This document shows, piece by piece, positions 1 through 10,112 of a stretch of DNA of 64,000 nucleotides (the stretch's first letter is position 1; every line of letters starts with the position of its first letter). The position numbers and the translations under genes are program-made. Location: the NCBI RefSeq assembly GCF_007923295.1, contig NZ_VOIR01000017.1, positions 1 through 64,000 of the forward strand. Direction: 5' to 3'. The notes beneath the pieces are model-generated. The model was given only the letters and a program-made list of their open reading frames with translations. It made no database searches and was not told the DNA's origin. Source of the stretch: Agrococcus sediminis. Lineage in GTDB: Bacteria; Actinomycetota; Actinomycetes; Actinomycetales; Microbacteriaceae.

Positions 1-511
1 CGCTCAGCTCGGCCTGCTCGAGCGGGATCGGCCAGGCGATCGCGGCGGTCGGGTCGGCGAGGTTGAGGAACGTGTACTCGCTCTGCGCCTCGGCCGACCA
101 GTGGTCGTTCACGAGGTACGAGTAGGCCGTGTCCTCCTCGAGCGCCTGGAACGAGTTGCCGACGCCCCGCGGCACGAACACCGCGATCGACGGGTCGATC
201 TCGATCGTGAACGTCGCGCCGAACGACGGGCCCTCGCGCAGGTCGACCCACGCGCCGAACACGCGGCCGGCGGCGACCGAGATGTACTTGTCCCACGGCT
301 CGGCGTGGATGCCGCGCGTCACGCCCGCGGTGGCGTTGAAGGAGATGTTGTTCTGCACCGGCCCGAAGTCCGGCAGCCCGAGCGCCAGCTGCTTCTCGCG
401 CTGCCAGTTCTCCTTGAACCAGCCGCGGTTGTCGCCGTGCACCGGCAGGTCGATCACGAGGAACCCCGGGATCGGGGTCTCGCGCACCGCGAGCTGCTTG
501 CCCGTCTGCAT
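1..511 (-). CDS. rfbC: dTDP-4-dehydrorhamnose 3,5-epimerase domain (partial; probably N-terminal half of an RmlC-RmlD fusion)
   Basis: The gene begins with ATG at 511 and runs off the left edge, so 170 codons are visible. The product carries RmlC-type cupin motifs: HGDNRGWFKENWQ near residue 27, the substrate-site segment TRGIHAEPWDKY near residue 68, and VPRGVGNSFQ near residue 118. It would epimerise dTDP-4-keto-6-deoxyglucose at C3 and C5 in dTDP-rhamnose synthesis in the cytoplasm. This subtype (HGDNRGWF together with GIHAEPWDKY) is, in related actinobacteria, usually the N-terminal half of a bifunctional protein followed by an RmlD reductase; that is inference, because the C-terminus lies outside the window. 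The start sits 16 bases after the stop of the co-oriented rfbB, so the two are likely one operon. Confidence 0.9.
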   Translation of the reverse strand, partial: MQTGKQLAVRETPIPGFLVIDLPVHGDNRGWFKENWQREKQLALGLPDFGPVQNNISFNATAGVTRGIHAEPWDKYISVAAGRVFGAWVDLREGPSFGATFTIEIDPSIAVFVPRGVGNSFQALEEDTAYSYLVNDHWSAEAQSEYTFLNLADPTAAIAWPIPLEQAELS

Positions 512-526
512 CAGTCGCCCTCGGTC

Positions 527-2966
<2,440 letters not shown>

Positions 2967-2991
2967 GGTTCCCTCTTCGCTCTGGTGGCCC

Positions 2992-3216
2992 CTACCGGGG
3001 CGCTCTGCCGGGCTCGTGCCGCACGACGCGCCACCCGGCGGGGCCGGCGGCGCGCTCCGCGTGCGGGTCGCACAGGTCGTAGCTGCCCTCGATCGCACCC
3101 CGCCGGCTGGCGGGCTGCAGCGGTCCGACGACGAGCAGCTGCTCGCCGTAGTCGACCGTGACGGTGCGGTCGGCGTACCTGCGGCACCCGGGCCGAGAGC
3201 ACGTCCTGACGTCCAT
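2992..3216 (-). CDS. DUF3499 family protein
   Basis: This 74-residue protein matches the actinobacterial DUF3499 family. It has an N-terminal CSRPGC motif near residue 6 and a central CDPHAER motif, giving Cys/His groups that could bind a metal (inference). Its function is unknown. The gene sits directly upstream of manB and diverges from the metallopeptidase-like gene, as in mycobacteria (Rv3258c next to Rv3259). Start ATG 3216 is preceded by TACCCT and 7 bases with no Shine-Dalgarno sequence, which suggests leaderless translation. Confidence 0.85.
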   Translation of the reverse strand: MDVRTCSRPGCRRYADRTVTVDYGEQLLVVGPLQPASRRGAIEGSYDLCDPHAERAAGPAGWRVVRHEPGRAPR

Positions 3217-3272
3217 CCGGTCAAGGGTAGTGCCGCCGCGGTCCGCGGCCGGCCGACACGTAGGATGAGGCC

Positions 3273-3695
3273 ATGCCCGCGCGCCAGCACTCCCGCGGTT
3301 CGCGCCACGGCCGCGACATGCGGTCGTCGATCGCCGGCCCCGTGCTGCCGTTCCTGTCGTCGCGCGAGACGCGCTTCGAGGACATCGCGGCCGACGCCGC
3401 CGACTACGTGCAGGCGCTGTGGCCGGCAGAGCTCGGCGACGTGGTCTTCCAGTGGGCCGACATGCCGCCGCGCTCGCTCGCCGATCGCGTCGACGAGGTG
3501 CCGGAGTGGGCCGTCGACGCGCGGCGCCGCACGATCACGATCTACCGGCTGCCGCTGCAGCGGCTGCCGCGCGTGCACATCGACGACGCCTGGCACCGGC
3601 AGGTCGCGATCGAGGGCGCCGTCTTCCGCGCCGCGGCCGAGCTCATCGGCCGCGACCCGTGGGAGGTCGCCCCCGACCGCTGGCGGCACCATTGA
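3273..3695 (+). CDS. metallopeptidase-fold family protein lacking HExxH
   Basis: The 140-residue product resembles the Rv3259-type branch of the PF06262 zincin-like family that accompanies manB and whiB2 in actinobacteria. The body (SSRETRFEDIAADA, then RRRTITIYRLPL) fits the family. Where active members carry HExxH, this protein has an AIEGAVFRAAAELIG stretch with no zinc-binding histidines, so protease activity is unlikely. The first 25 residues are basic and probably disordered. ATG 3273 is preceded by TAGGAT and 6 bases, which suggests a leaderless mRNA. The stop codon is embedded in the first of four downstream hairpins. A structural or binding role is inference. Confidence 0.75.
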   Translation: MPARQHSRGSRHGRDMRSSIAGPVLPFLSSRETRFEDIAADAADYVQALWPAELGDVVFQWADMPPRSLADRVDEVPEWAVDARRRTITIYRLPLQRLPRVHIDDAWHRQVAIEGAVFRAAAELIGRDPWEVAPDRWRHH

Positions 3696-3843
3696 GCCCG
3701 GAGCGCGCAATGCCGCGCAGCGGCGTTGCGCGCGGAGGGCTCAAGGTCGCGCGCTGGAGCTGAAGGCGGAGGCCCTTTCGGGCCTCCGCGCGACGCCAGC
3801 GCCGACGGCCGTCTCGGCCGTCGGTCCAGCGGCCGCAGGCCGC
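3692..3843. repeat. array of four consecutive hairpins in a convergent intergenic region
   Basis: Four inverted repeats fill the gap between the metallopeptidase-like gene and the DUF5719 gene. Hairpin 1 (3692-3744) has an 8-bp outer stem TTGAGCCC/GGGCTCAA, a 3x3 internal loop and a 14-bp inner stem with one G-T pair. Hairpin 2 is at 3766-3789 (10-bp stem, loop TTTC). Hairpin 3 is at 3802-3824 (10-bp stem, loop TCT). Hairpin 4 is at 3829-3843 (6-bp stem). Hairpin 1 contains the upstream gene's stop codon. No T-tract follows any of them, so they may act as a bidirectional terminator or an mRNA 3'-end protector (inference). Confidence 0.7.
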
Positions 3844-3860
3844 GTACCGAGACCCAGTCA

Positions 3861-5447
3861 TCAGTGCAGGACGGTCACGCCCTCCGCCGCCGGCCCCTGC
3901 GGGCTCGCCGTGAAGCCTGCGATGGCGCTGTCGCTGCGGTAGCCGACCCCGATCACGAGGTCGTCGCCGACCACCTCGACCGCACCGCCGTCGACGGCCC
4001 GCTCCAGCACGCCCATCGCCGGCAGCCGCACGGCCTCGCCGTCGATCGTGATCTCCTGCTCGGCGTCGGAGGTGCTGACGACGTGCAGGCGGGCGCCGGG
4101 CCCGGCCGGCACGGCGATCGACGAGGCGCCCGAGCGCGGCTGGCCGCCCGCGACCCAGTCGAAGTCGAGCCCCTCGCCCGCGATCGCGACGCTCCGCGCG
4201 CCTGCGACGACCGGCGCATCCGACTCGATCCGCACCGCGAGCGTGCCGACCGGCAGCTCGTCGAGCGGGAAGTCGGTGACCCTGCCCGCCTCGAGCGACC
4301 CCTCCGACTCGATGGTCGAGCCGTCGCCCGACTGGAACACGACGCGCACCGCGCCGCCCGTCGGCGAGAGCAGCCGCAGCACGGGCGTCGTGTCGTCGTA
4401 GTCGGGCTGCGTCTCGAGGCCCGACGGCTCGGCGACGACGACGCCCGGCAGCACTGCGCCCGTGAGCGCCGACACCGGGTCGACGACGTCGAAGCCGCCG
4501 CGCTCGAGCCCGCGCGTGATGGTCTGCTGCAGGTGCGCCGTCACGGGGGCGCCGGTGGATGCGACGTGCACGACCGCGTCGGCGACGCCCGGGGCGATCG
4601 CGGCGAGGTCGAGCACCTCGACCTGCCCGGCACCGACGGCGACGCCCGTCGACCCCACGGTCTCGACCGGCCCGTCGGGCCCGTAGACCGTCACGTCGAC
4701 GCTCGCAGCGACCTCGGAGCCGTTGGCGATCGTGAGGGTCGTCTGCCTGCCCGTGCGCGTGGAGCCCCCGACGAGCCACTGCTCGAGGCGCGTCTCGGCG
4801 CACTCGCTCGCGGCGAGGCCGCGCACGGCGTCGACGTCGACCGAGACGGACTGCGCGGCGGAGAGCGTCGAGCTCTCGCCGCGCTGCACGATCGACGCCG
4901 CGCCGGGCAGCTCGGCCTGGCGCATGGTGAGCGGCACCTGCGCGACGTCGCCACCGAGGCTGCCGACGGTCACGCTCGGCTCCTCGATCGCGGCGAGCGC
5001 GAGCGCGTCCTGGCCGTCGGCGGTGCCGACGCGCAGCACCGGGCCGGCGCAGACGCGCGACTGCATGGGCGATGCGGGCAGCACGTGGGTCGATGGCGCC
5101 TGCGCCTGGGCCCGGAGGTCCTCCGGCAGCGCGGTCGCGCCGAGCACCGCGCCGACGCCGAGCGCCGCGGCGGCGAGCCCGGCGAGCCCGCGGGCGCTCC
5201 ACCGCACCGCGTCGCGGCGCTCGAAGCGCCGCCGCGACTCGGCCGCGTCGTTCGCGGCCGCCTCCCGGTCGGTGAGCGCGACGTCGCTCGCGATGTCGCC
5301 CGACGGCTCGGCCTCCGCCTCGACGGCGAGCTCCGCCTCGGTGGGCTCGTGCTCGCGGGGCGGCTCCTCGTCGTCGCGGATCGGCGAGGGGTCGTCGAAC
5401 TGCTGGGACTCGTCGAGCGGGTCCGGCGTCTCGTCGCGATCGGTCAC
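3861..5447 (-). CDS. DUF5719 family membrane-anchored protein
   Basis: This 528-residue protein has an acidic, proline-rich N-terminal stretch (about residues 1-55), a single hydrophobic segment near residues 70-90 (LAGLAAAALGVGAVLGATAL) and a long extracytoplasmic beta-rich region rich in Val, Gly and Thr. It matches the actinobacterial DUF5719 family, which is found next to a large membrane glycosyltransferase. Its role is not known; an accessory function in wall-glycan assembly is inferred from context. GTG 5447 was chosen because it overlaps the stop of the upstream glycosyltransferase (GTGA) and has a GGGGGAG ribosome binding site. The C-terminus abuts the hairpin array. Confidence 0.75.
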   Translation of the reverse strand: MTDRDETPDPLDESQQFDDPSPIRDDEEPPREHEPTEAELAVEAEAEPSGDIASDVALTDREAAANDAAESRRRFERRDAVRWSARGLAGLAAAALGVGAVLGATALPEDLRAQAQAPSTHVLPASPMQSRVCAGPVLRVGTADGQDALALAAIEEPSVTVGSLGGDVAQVPLTMRQAELPGAASIVQRGESSTLSAAQSVSVDVDAVRGLAASECAETRLEQWLVGGSTRTGRQTTLTIANGSEVAASVDVTVYGPDGPVETVGSTGVAVGAGQVEVLDLAAIAPGVADAVVHVASTGAPVTAHLQQTITRGLERGGFDVVDPVSALTGAVLPGVVVAEPSGLETQPDYDDTTPVLRLLSPTGGAVRVVFQSGDGSTIESEGSLEAGRVTDFPLDELPVGTLAVRIESDAPVVAGARSVAIAGEGLDFDWVAGGQPRSGASSIAVPAGPGARLHVVSTSDAEQEITIDGEAVRLPAMGVLERAVDGGAVEVVGDDLVIGVGYRSDSAIAGFTASPQGPAAEGVTVLH

Positions 5448-8218
5448 TGCCACTCCCCCGTCGTCTCGAGCCGCCTGGTGCGCACGCGCGCGCCGCGCCG
5501 CAGCGACGGCAGCGCCGCCACCACCGCGCCCGCGAGCGCGGCGAGCTGCCCGGCGAGCAGCCAGCCGGCCCAGGCGGGGCGCTCGACGGGCGGGCCGCCC
5601 GCCGCCTCCAGTCGCTGGTAGAGCAGGCCCGCCTCGGTCTGCCCGATCGCCTGCAGGTCGCCGCGCGCGTCGAGCGAGCGCTGCGCGCGGTCGTGCACGG
5701 CCGCGGCGCCCTCCCGCTCCTGCTCGAGGAGCACGAAGCGGATGCCGTGCTCGTCGAGCAGCGCGGCGACGTCGGCGTCGCCCCCGGAGGCCATGTCGAC
5801 GGAGGCCTGGGCGAGCTCGGCCTCGGCGGGGCCGGCCTCCTCGCGCACGAGCTCCTCGGTCGAGACGGCGTCGAGCGTCAAGCCGTGGCCGCGCTCGACG
5901 TCGACGCCGATGAGGCCCTCGGCGAGCGGCCGCAGCACCATCGTGCCCACCTGCGGGTCCTCCTCGGCCGCCGCGTCGACGAAGGCCGGCATGCGCCGCT
6001 CGGGCGCGGCGATCACCGTCGCGGGCAGCAGGAACGAGGTCGCGATCACGGGCACCGCCGCCGCGACGGCGGCGAGGGCGACGATGCCGCCGGGCACGGC
6101 GCCGCGGCGGTCGTCGAGGTCGACGGCGACGACGGCGAGCGCGATGAGCGCGGCGAGCATGACGGATGCGCCGGTGCCGGCCCAGACGGCGACGGGCTCG
6201 CCGTCGAGGGAGGCGACGGAGAGCCGCGACGCGGCGACCGCGGTGGCGTACCCGGCGAGCAGCAGCGCGAGCCACGGCCACGCGCGGGTGGGCCGCAGGA
6301 CGATGCCCGCGAGCGCCGCGAGCGCGAGCGGCGCGAGCAGCGCGAGGGCGATCCACTGGGCGTCGAGCTCGGGCGCGGTGGCGGCGACGGCGCCCTCGAG
6401 GCTCGCGAGCGTGCCGTCGGGGCCGAGCAGGGCCGCCTCGACCGGGGTGGGCGGGGTGGAGGGCTTCGGCACCCCCGGGTCGGCGAGCGCCGCGAGCGGG
6501 CGGCCGTCGATCCACCGGGTGACGACGATCGGCGCGAGCAGCGCCGCGGCGGGGAGCAGCGCGGCGAGCGGCCGCAGCGGCGCCCGCCACCCGGTGCCCA
6601 TCGCGATGACCGCGAGCAGCAGCATCGCCGGCAGCAGCACCGGCGCGCCGGCGACCGCCACCGCGAGCGGGATCGCGGCGGCGCCCGCGGCGCGCCACGA
6701 GCGGTGGGCGCGCAGCAGCCCCGCGACGGCGAGCGGCAGCGCCACGTGCGCGAGCACCGCACCGAGCCGCCCGTCGACGATCGCGACGAGGAGGATCGGC
6801 GAGAGCGCCCAGACGGCGGCGGCCACGGCGGGCGCCCACCGGGAGTCGGTCATCGCGCGCACGGCGAAGAACGCCGTGACGGAGGCGATCGCCGGCGCGA
6901 GGAACAGCACGAGCACGATCGCGGTGGAGGGCTGCCACGGCGTGAGCGAGCCGAGCAGCGCGAGCAGGATCGTGAACGGGTCGGCAGGCCCGACCACCTC
7001 GCCGAGCGCGTCGCGCGGGCCGGCGAGCGCGTTCGCCCACACCTCGGCGAGCGACCCCGACAGCGGCAGCAGGGCGCCGCCGGTCGCGGCGCTCGCCGCG
7101 ATGAGCTGCGGCGACAGCACGACGCCCACGACGACCGCGAGCGCGGTGACCCACAGGCCCGCGCCCTCGACGAACCCGACGCGCTCGTCGGCGACGCGCT
7201 GCATCTGCTCGGGGTCGCCGAGCGTCCGCCGCCGCGAGCGCACCGTGCGCCAGCTCGCGCGCAGGCCCCGCATCGACGACCAGCCGGTCGCCTTGGTGCG
7301 GGCGATCCGACGCCGCGCGCGAGCGGTCGCGGGCAGCGCGACGAGCGTCGCGAGCGTCGCCCGCCACTCGGCGAGCACGGCGGCGGGCCGCTTGGCGAGC
7401 AGGTGCGCGACGGTGCGCACGACCGCGAGCGGCAGCAGCAGGAGCCAGTGCGCGATGAGCGCGAGCGGGTTCGCGTAGGCGAGCCGGCGGTGCAGCTGCG
7501 CCCGGCGGGCGACCGCCACGCGCTGCGCGTCGCTGACGGTGCGGGCGTCGAAGTGCTCGGGCCCCCCGGCGCGGCGCACCCGCGCGCGCGGCTCGACCGC
7601 GACGCGGTGGCCCGCGAGTCGCGCGCGCACGCCGAGGTCGAGGCCGGCGTCGATCGAGCGCAGCGCCGGGTCGAAGCCGCCGAGCGCCTCGAACACGTCG
7701 CGCCGCACGAGCATGCCGGTCTCGGCGACGCCGAGCACGTCGGAGTCGTCGTCGTGCTGGCCCTGGTCGAGCTCGCCCTCGTGCAGCAGCATGCTGCGAC
7801 CGAACGGGGTCATCGTCTGCCCGAGCTCGGCGAAGCGGTCGGGCAGGTCGGCGCGCATCACCTTCGGGCCGACGATCGCGACGCTCGGGTGCGACTCCAC
7901 GTGGCCCAGCAGCGCCTGCAGCGCGCGCGGGTGCGGCGCCGCGTCGTGCGCGAGCACCCACAGCCAGTCGCCCGGCTCGGCCGATGGCAGCGCGCCCGCG
8001 CCCCGGTTCACGAGCTGCCCGTACGGCAGCCGCGCCGCAGCGACGACGCTCGCGGCGCGCGACGCCTCGAGCACGGCGCGCGTGTCGTCCTTCGATCCGC
8101 CGTCGACGGCGATCAGGCGGTCGGGCGCGACCGACTGCGCCTCGATCGCGGCGAGGGTCGCGGGCAGGTACGCGGCGCCATTGCTGGCCGCGAGCACGGC
8201 GAAGACCCTCGGATGCAC
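5444..8218 (-). CDS. large GT2 glycosyltransferase with multi-spanning membrane domain
   Basis: The 924-residue product starts with a family-2 glycosyltransferase domain (about residues 1-250: nucleotide-binding VDGGSKDDT and acceptor-side GMLVRRDVFEALGGFD). This is followed by many hydrophobic segments from about residue 245 to 750 and a last one near residue 890. It probably transfers a sugar onto a lipid-linked or wall glycan at the membrane. Homologues of this size sit next to DUF5719 genes in actinobacteria. The first codon is GTG at 8218, preceded by TAGCCT and 6 bases, so the mRNA is predicted leaderless. The 3' end overlaps the DUF5719 gene by 4 bases, indicating coupling. Donor and acceptor sugars cannot be read from sequence. 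Confidence 0.85.
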   Translation of the reverse strand: MHPRVFAVLAASNGAAYLPATLAAIEAQSVAPDRLIAVDGGSKDDTRAVLEASRAASVVAAARLPYGQLVNRGAGALPSAEPGDWLWVLAHDAAPHPRALQALLGHVESHPSVAIVGPKVMRADLPDRFAELGQTMTPFGRSMLLHEGELDQGQHDDDSDVLGVAETGMLVRRDVFEALGGFDPALRSIDAGLDLGVRARLAGHRVAVEPRARVRRAGGPEHFDARTVSDAQRVAVARRAQLHRRLAYANPLALIAHWLLLLPLAVVRTVAHLLAKRPAAVLAEWRATLATLVALPATARARRRIARTKATGWSSMRGLRASWRTVRSRRRTLGDPEQMQRVADERVGFVEGAGLWVTALAVVVGVVLSPQLIAASAATGGALLPLSGSLAEVWANALAGPRDALGEVVGPADPFTILLALLGSLTPWQPSTAIVLVLFLAPAIASVTAFFAVRAMTDSRWAPAVAAAVWALSPILLVAIVDGRLGAVLAHVALPLAVAGLLRAHRSWRAAGAAAIPLAVAVAGAPVLLPAMLLLAVIAMGTGWRAPLRPLAALLPAAALLAPIVVTRWIDGRPLAALADPGVPKPSTPPTPVEAALLGPDGTLASLEGAVAATAPELDAQWIALALLAPLALAALAGIVLRPTRAWPWLALLLAGYATAVAASRLSVASLDGEPVAVWAGTGASVMLAALIALAVVAVDLDDRRGAVPGGIVALAAVAAAVPVIATSFLLPATVIAAPERRMPAFVDAAAEEDPQVGTMVLRPLAEGLIGVDVERGHGLTLDAVSTEELVREEAGPAEAELAQASVDMASGGDADVAALLDEHGIRFVLLEQEREGAAAVHDRAQRSLDARGDLQAIGQTEAGLLYQRLEAAGGPPVERPAWAGWLLAGQLAALAGAVVAALPSLRRGARVRTRRLETTGEWQ

Positions 8219-8295
8219 CCGGCAAGGCTAGGCGCGCAGGGCTCGGCGGGCTGGGGTTGGGCCCGGTGCGCCGCCGAATCGCCGCCCGGCGCGCG

Positions 8296-9573
8296 TCAAT
8301 GCGTGAGGATCGCCTGCGTGCGGGGCGCGCGCGGCGCGATCTGCTTGCGGAGCGGCCCGATGACGAAGATGACGAGCAGGATCATGCCGAACTCGATCCA
8401 GGGCCGCGACTCGGCGAGCCCCTGCACGAACAGCGCGACCCACAGCAGCAGCGGGATGGCGTTCAGCGCGCGCTCGCCGATCGGCGACCGGTACAGCGCG
8501 CCGAGGCAGTTGGCGGCGGCGCGGTACTGCAGGCCCGCCCACAGCAGCACGCCGACGAGCCCGAGCTGCATGAAGACGTCGAGCCACACGTTGTGCGCCT
8601 GCAGGTAGACCATGCCGTGCATCTCGCCGAGCCGGTCGAACGGCTCGACCCACGGCAGCCAGTAGCCGAGGTAGCCGACGCCCACGACGGGGCTCTCCAT
8701 GCCGAGCGCGATCACGCGGCCCCAGATGTCGAAGCGGCCCGTCATGTCGGCGTCGCGGCCCAGGAAGTCGGTGACGGCCGTCCAGTTCGCGATGATGAGG
8801 CCGACGCAGACGAGCCCCACCGCGATCGCGAGGCCGAAGATCCGGTAGAAGGCCGCGCCCCGCCATCGCACCCAGCTCACGACGAGCACGGCGAGCACCG
8901 CCACCATGGCGGTCGCGAAGAGCACGGTCGCGCTGCGGGTGAGCACGTGGACGAGGATGGGCAGGCCCACCCACACGGGCCACCACCGGTCGACGCCGGC
9001 CACGGCGCGGCATCCGGCGATCACGAGCGCGATGAGCGCCACCATGCCGAGCAGGTTCGCGTTGCCCATCACGCCCTGCACGCGCCCGCCCTCGAAGAGC
9101 AGGCCGCTCGACCAGTGCAGCTCGCCGCTCACGTCGGGCGGGTAGTCGGCCCAGAGCGGGAACAGCGGCCGCCGCAGCACGAGCGCGACGAAGGCCTCGA
9201 ACAGCAGCGACGCGGCGAGCAGCCCCTGCATCGACCAGTGCGTGACGTCGAGGATGACCCGGTACGGCAGCGATGCGATGAGGACGGCGCTCGCGATGGT
9301 GCCGAGCAGGATGAACGACCCGAGCAGCGACCATCCGGGCGAGATCGCCCACACGGCCGAGGCGATGGCGGCCGCCGCGAACGCCACGACCGGCACGGGC
9401 ATGCGGTGCAGCCGCACCCGCAGGAGCCCGAGCTCGATGAAGACCCAGACGAAGGTCAGGCCGACCAGCGCACCCCAGACGGGGTAGCCGATCACGTTGC
9501 GGACGGCGTCGCCCGCGGCAGCGTTGGTGACGATCCAGGCTGCCAGCGCGGTGCGGCGGCGCTGGTTCGGCAT
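8296..9573 (-). CDS. O-antigen ligase/polymerase-like membrane protein
   Basis: This 425-residue protein is almost entirely hydrophobic, with about ten membrane-spanning segments. It has a large loop before the motif HNVWLDVFMQLGLVG near residue 330, the Wzy_C/O-antigen ligase signature. Such proteins polymerise glycan repeats or ligate glycans to a carrier on the outer face of the membrane. The next gene downstream on the same strand is the large GT2 protein (78-bp gap), and WhiB lies upstream. ATG 9573 was chosen because the protein then begins with a short basic segment before the first helix; no strong ribosome binding site is visible, so the start is uncertain. Confidence 0.78.
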   Translation of the reverse strand: MPNQRRRTALAAWIVTNAAAGDAVRNVIGYPVWGALVGLTFVWVFIELGLLRVRLHRMPVPVVAFAAAAIASAVWAISPGWSLLGSFILLGTIASAVLIASLPYRVILDVTHWSMQGLLAASLLFEAFVALVLRRPLFPLWADYPPDVSGELHWSSGLLFEGGRVQGVMGNANLLGMVALIALVIAGCRAVAGVDRWWPVWVGLPILVHVLTRSATVLFATAMVAVLAVLVVSWVRWRGAAFYRIFGLAIAVGLVCVGLIIANWTAVTDFLGRDADMTGRFDIWGRVIALGMESPVVGVGYLGYWLPWVEPFDRLGEMHGMVYLQAHNVWLDVFMQLGLVGVLLWAGLQYRAAANCLGALYRSPIGERALNAIPLLLWVALFVQGLAESRPWIEFGMILLVIFVIGPLRKQIAPRAPRTQAILTH

Positions 9574-9632
9574 GGATCCATGGTTCCACGTCCCGCTGTG
9601 GACGCGGGCGCCCGCCTCGCGGGTCAGGGCGC

Positions 9633-9986
9633 TCAGGCCAGCTTGCGGAGCTTGCGGCGCTCGCGCTCGGAGAGCCCGCCCCAGATGCCGAAGCGCTCGT
9701 CGTTCTCGAGCGCGTACTCGAGGCACTGCTGGCGCACCTCGCAGCCGTCGCAGATGCGCTTGGCATCGCGGGTGGAGCCGCCCTTCTCGGGGAAGAACGC
9801 CTCCGGGTCGGTCTCGGCGCACAGCGCGTCGGTCTGCCAGGCGAGGGCGTGGTCGGCCGCGTCGTCGCGGACCCCGGGAACGCCCAGCATGATCGGGTCG
9901 ACGAACCAGTCGCCGGGCACCCCGCGTCGCAGGGCACCCTCTTCGGCGCCTCGCGCCGTCGTGCTGCGCTGCACTCCCTCTCGCAT
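9633..9986 (-). CDS. whiB2: WhiB family iron-sulfur transcriptional regulator (WhiB2/WhmD-like)
   Basis: This 117-residue protein has the four cysteines that ligate a [4Fe-4S] cluster (Cys56, Cys79, Cys82, Cys88) in the spacing C-x22-C-x2-C-x5-C. The turn GIWGG (100-104) and the basic tail SERERRKLRKLA follow. FFPEKGGST and YALENDERFGIWGG match the WhiB2/WhmD branch, which controls septation in mycobacteria and streptomycetes. Synteny with manB, DUF3499 and the metallopeptidase-like gene supports that assignment. WhiB proteins act with the main sigma factor at promoters. ATG 9986 has a GGGGGAAG ribosome binding site and gives an N-terminal extension of about 45 residues; Met33 is an alternative start. 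Confidence 0.9.
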   Translation of the reverse strand: MREGVQRSTTARGAEEGALRRGVPGDWFVDPIMLGVPGVRDDAADHALAWQTDALCAETDPEAFFPEKGGSTRDAKRICDGCEVRQQCLEYALENDERFGIWGGLSERERRKLRKLA

Positions 9987-10034
9987 GGCTTCCCCCGGTT
10001 CTGCGGGACCCCGGCCGGGCCCGCGTTGCACCCA

Positions 10035-10064
10035 ATTACACCGGTGTAGTTCGCCCCGCGTCAA
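10035..10064 (-). promoter_or_regulatory. whiB promoter with a palindrome overlapping the -10 element
   Basis: On the minus strand a -35 box TTGACG (10064-10059) is followed after 18 bases by TGTAAT (10040-10035), a good housekeeping-sigma promoter about 50 bases upstream of the whiB start codon. A perfect 12-bp palindrome TACACCGGTGTA (10037-10048) covers most of the -10 box. A regulator bound there would occlude polymerase. The position suggests a repressor or autoregulatory operator; the binding protein is unknown. Confidence 0.6.
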
Positions 10065-10112
10065 GTCGGGAATCCTAGGAGTGTCGCGGCCTCTCGGGGC
10101 GCAGCGCCGCAC

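Noticed and set aside
3273-3695. Active zinc protease
   Set aside because: No HExxH or substitute histidine pair is present at the expected helix.
3692-3744. Classical intrinsic terminator
   Set aside because: No T-tract follows the stem, so it is listed only as a hairpin with a possible termination role.
3692-3843. CRISPR-like or tandem repeat array
   Set aside because: The four hairpins have different sequences and no repeat-spacer regularity.
5693-8608. A 971-codon open frame on the plus strand
   Set aside because: It is antisense to the large GT2 gene, is low-complexity and Arg/Gly rich, and has no ribosome binding site or recognisable domain.
10037-10048. BldD-type operator at the whiB promoter
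   Set aside because: The spacing of the TNAC and GTNA elements required by BldD is not met; only a generic palindrome can be claimed.
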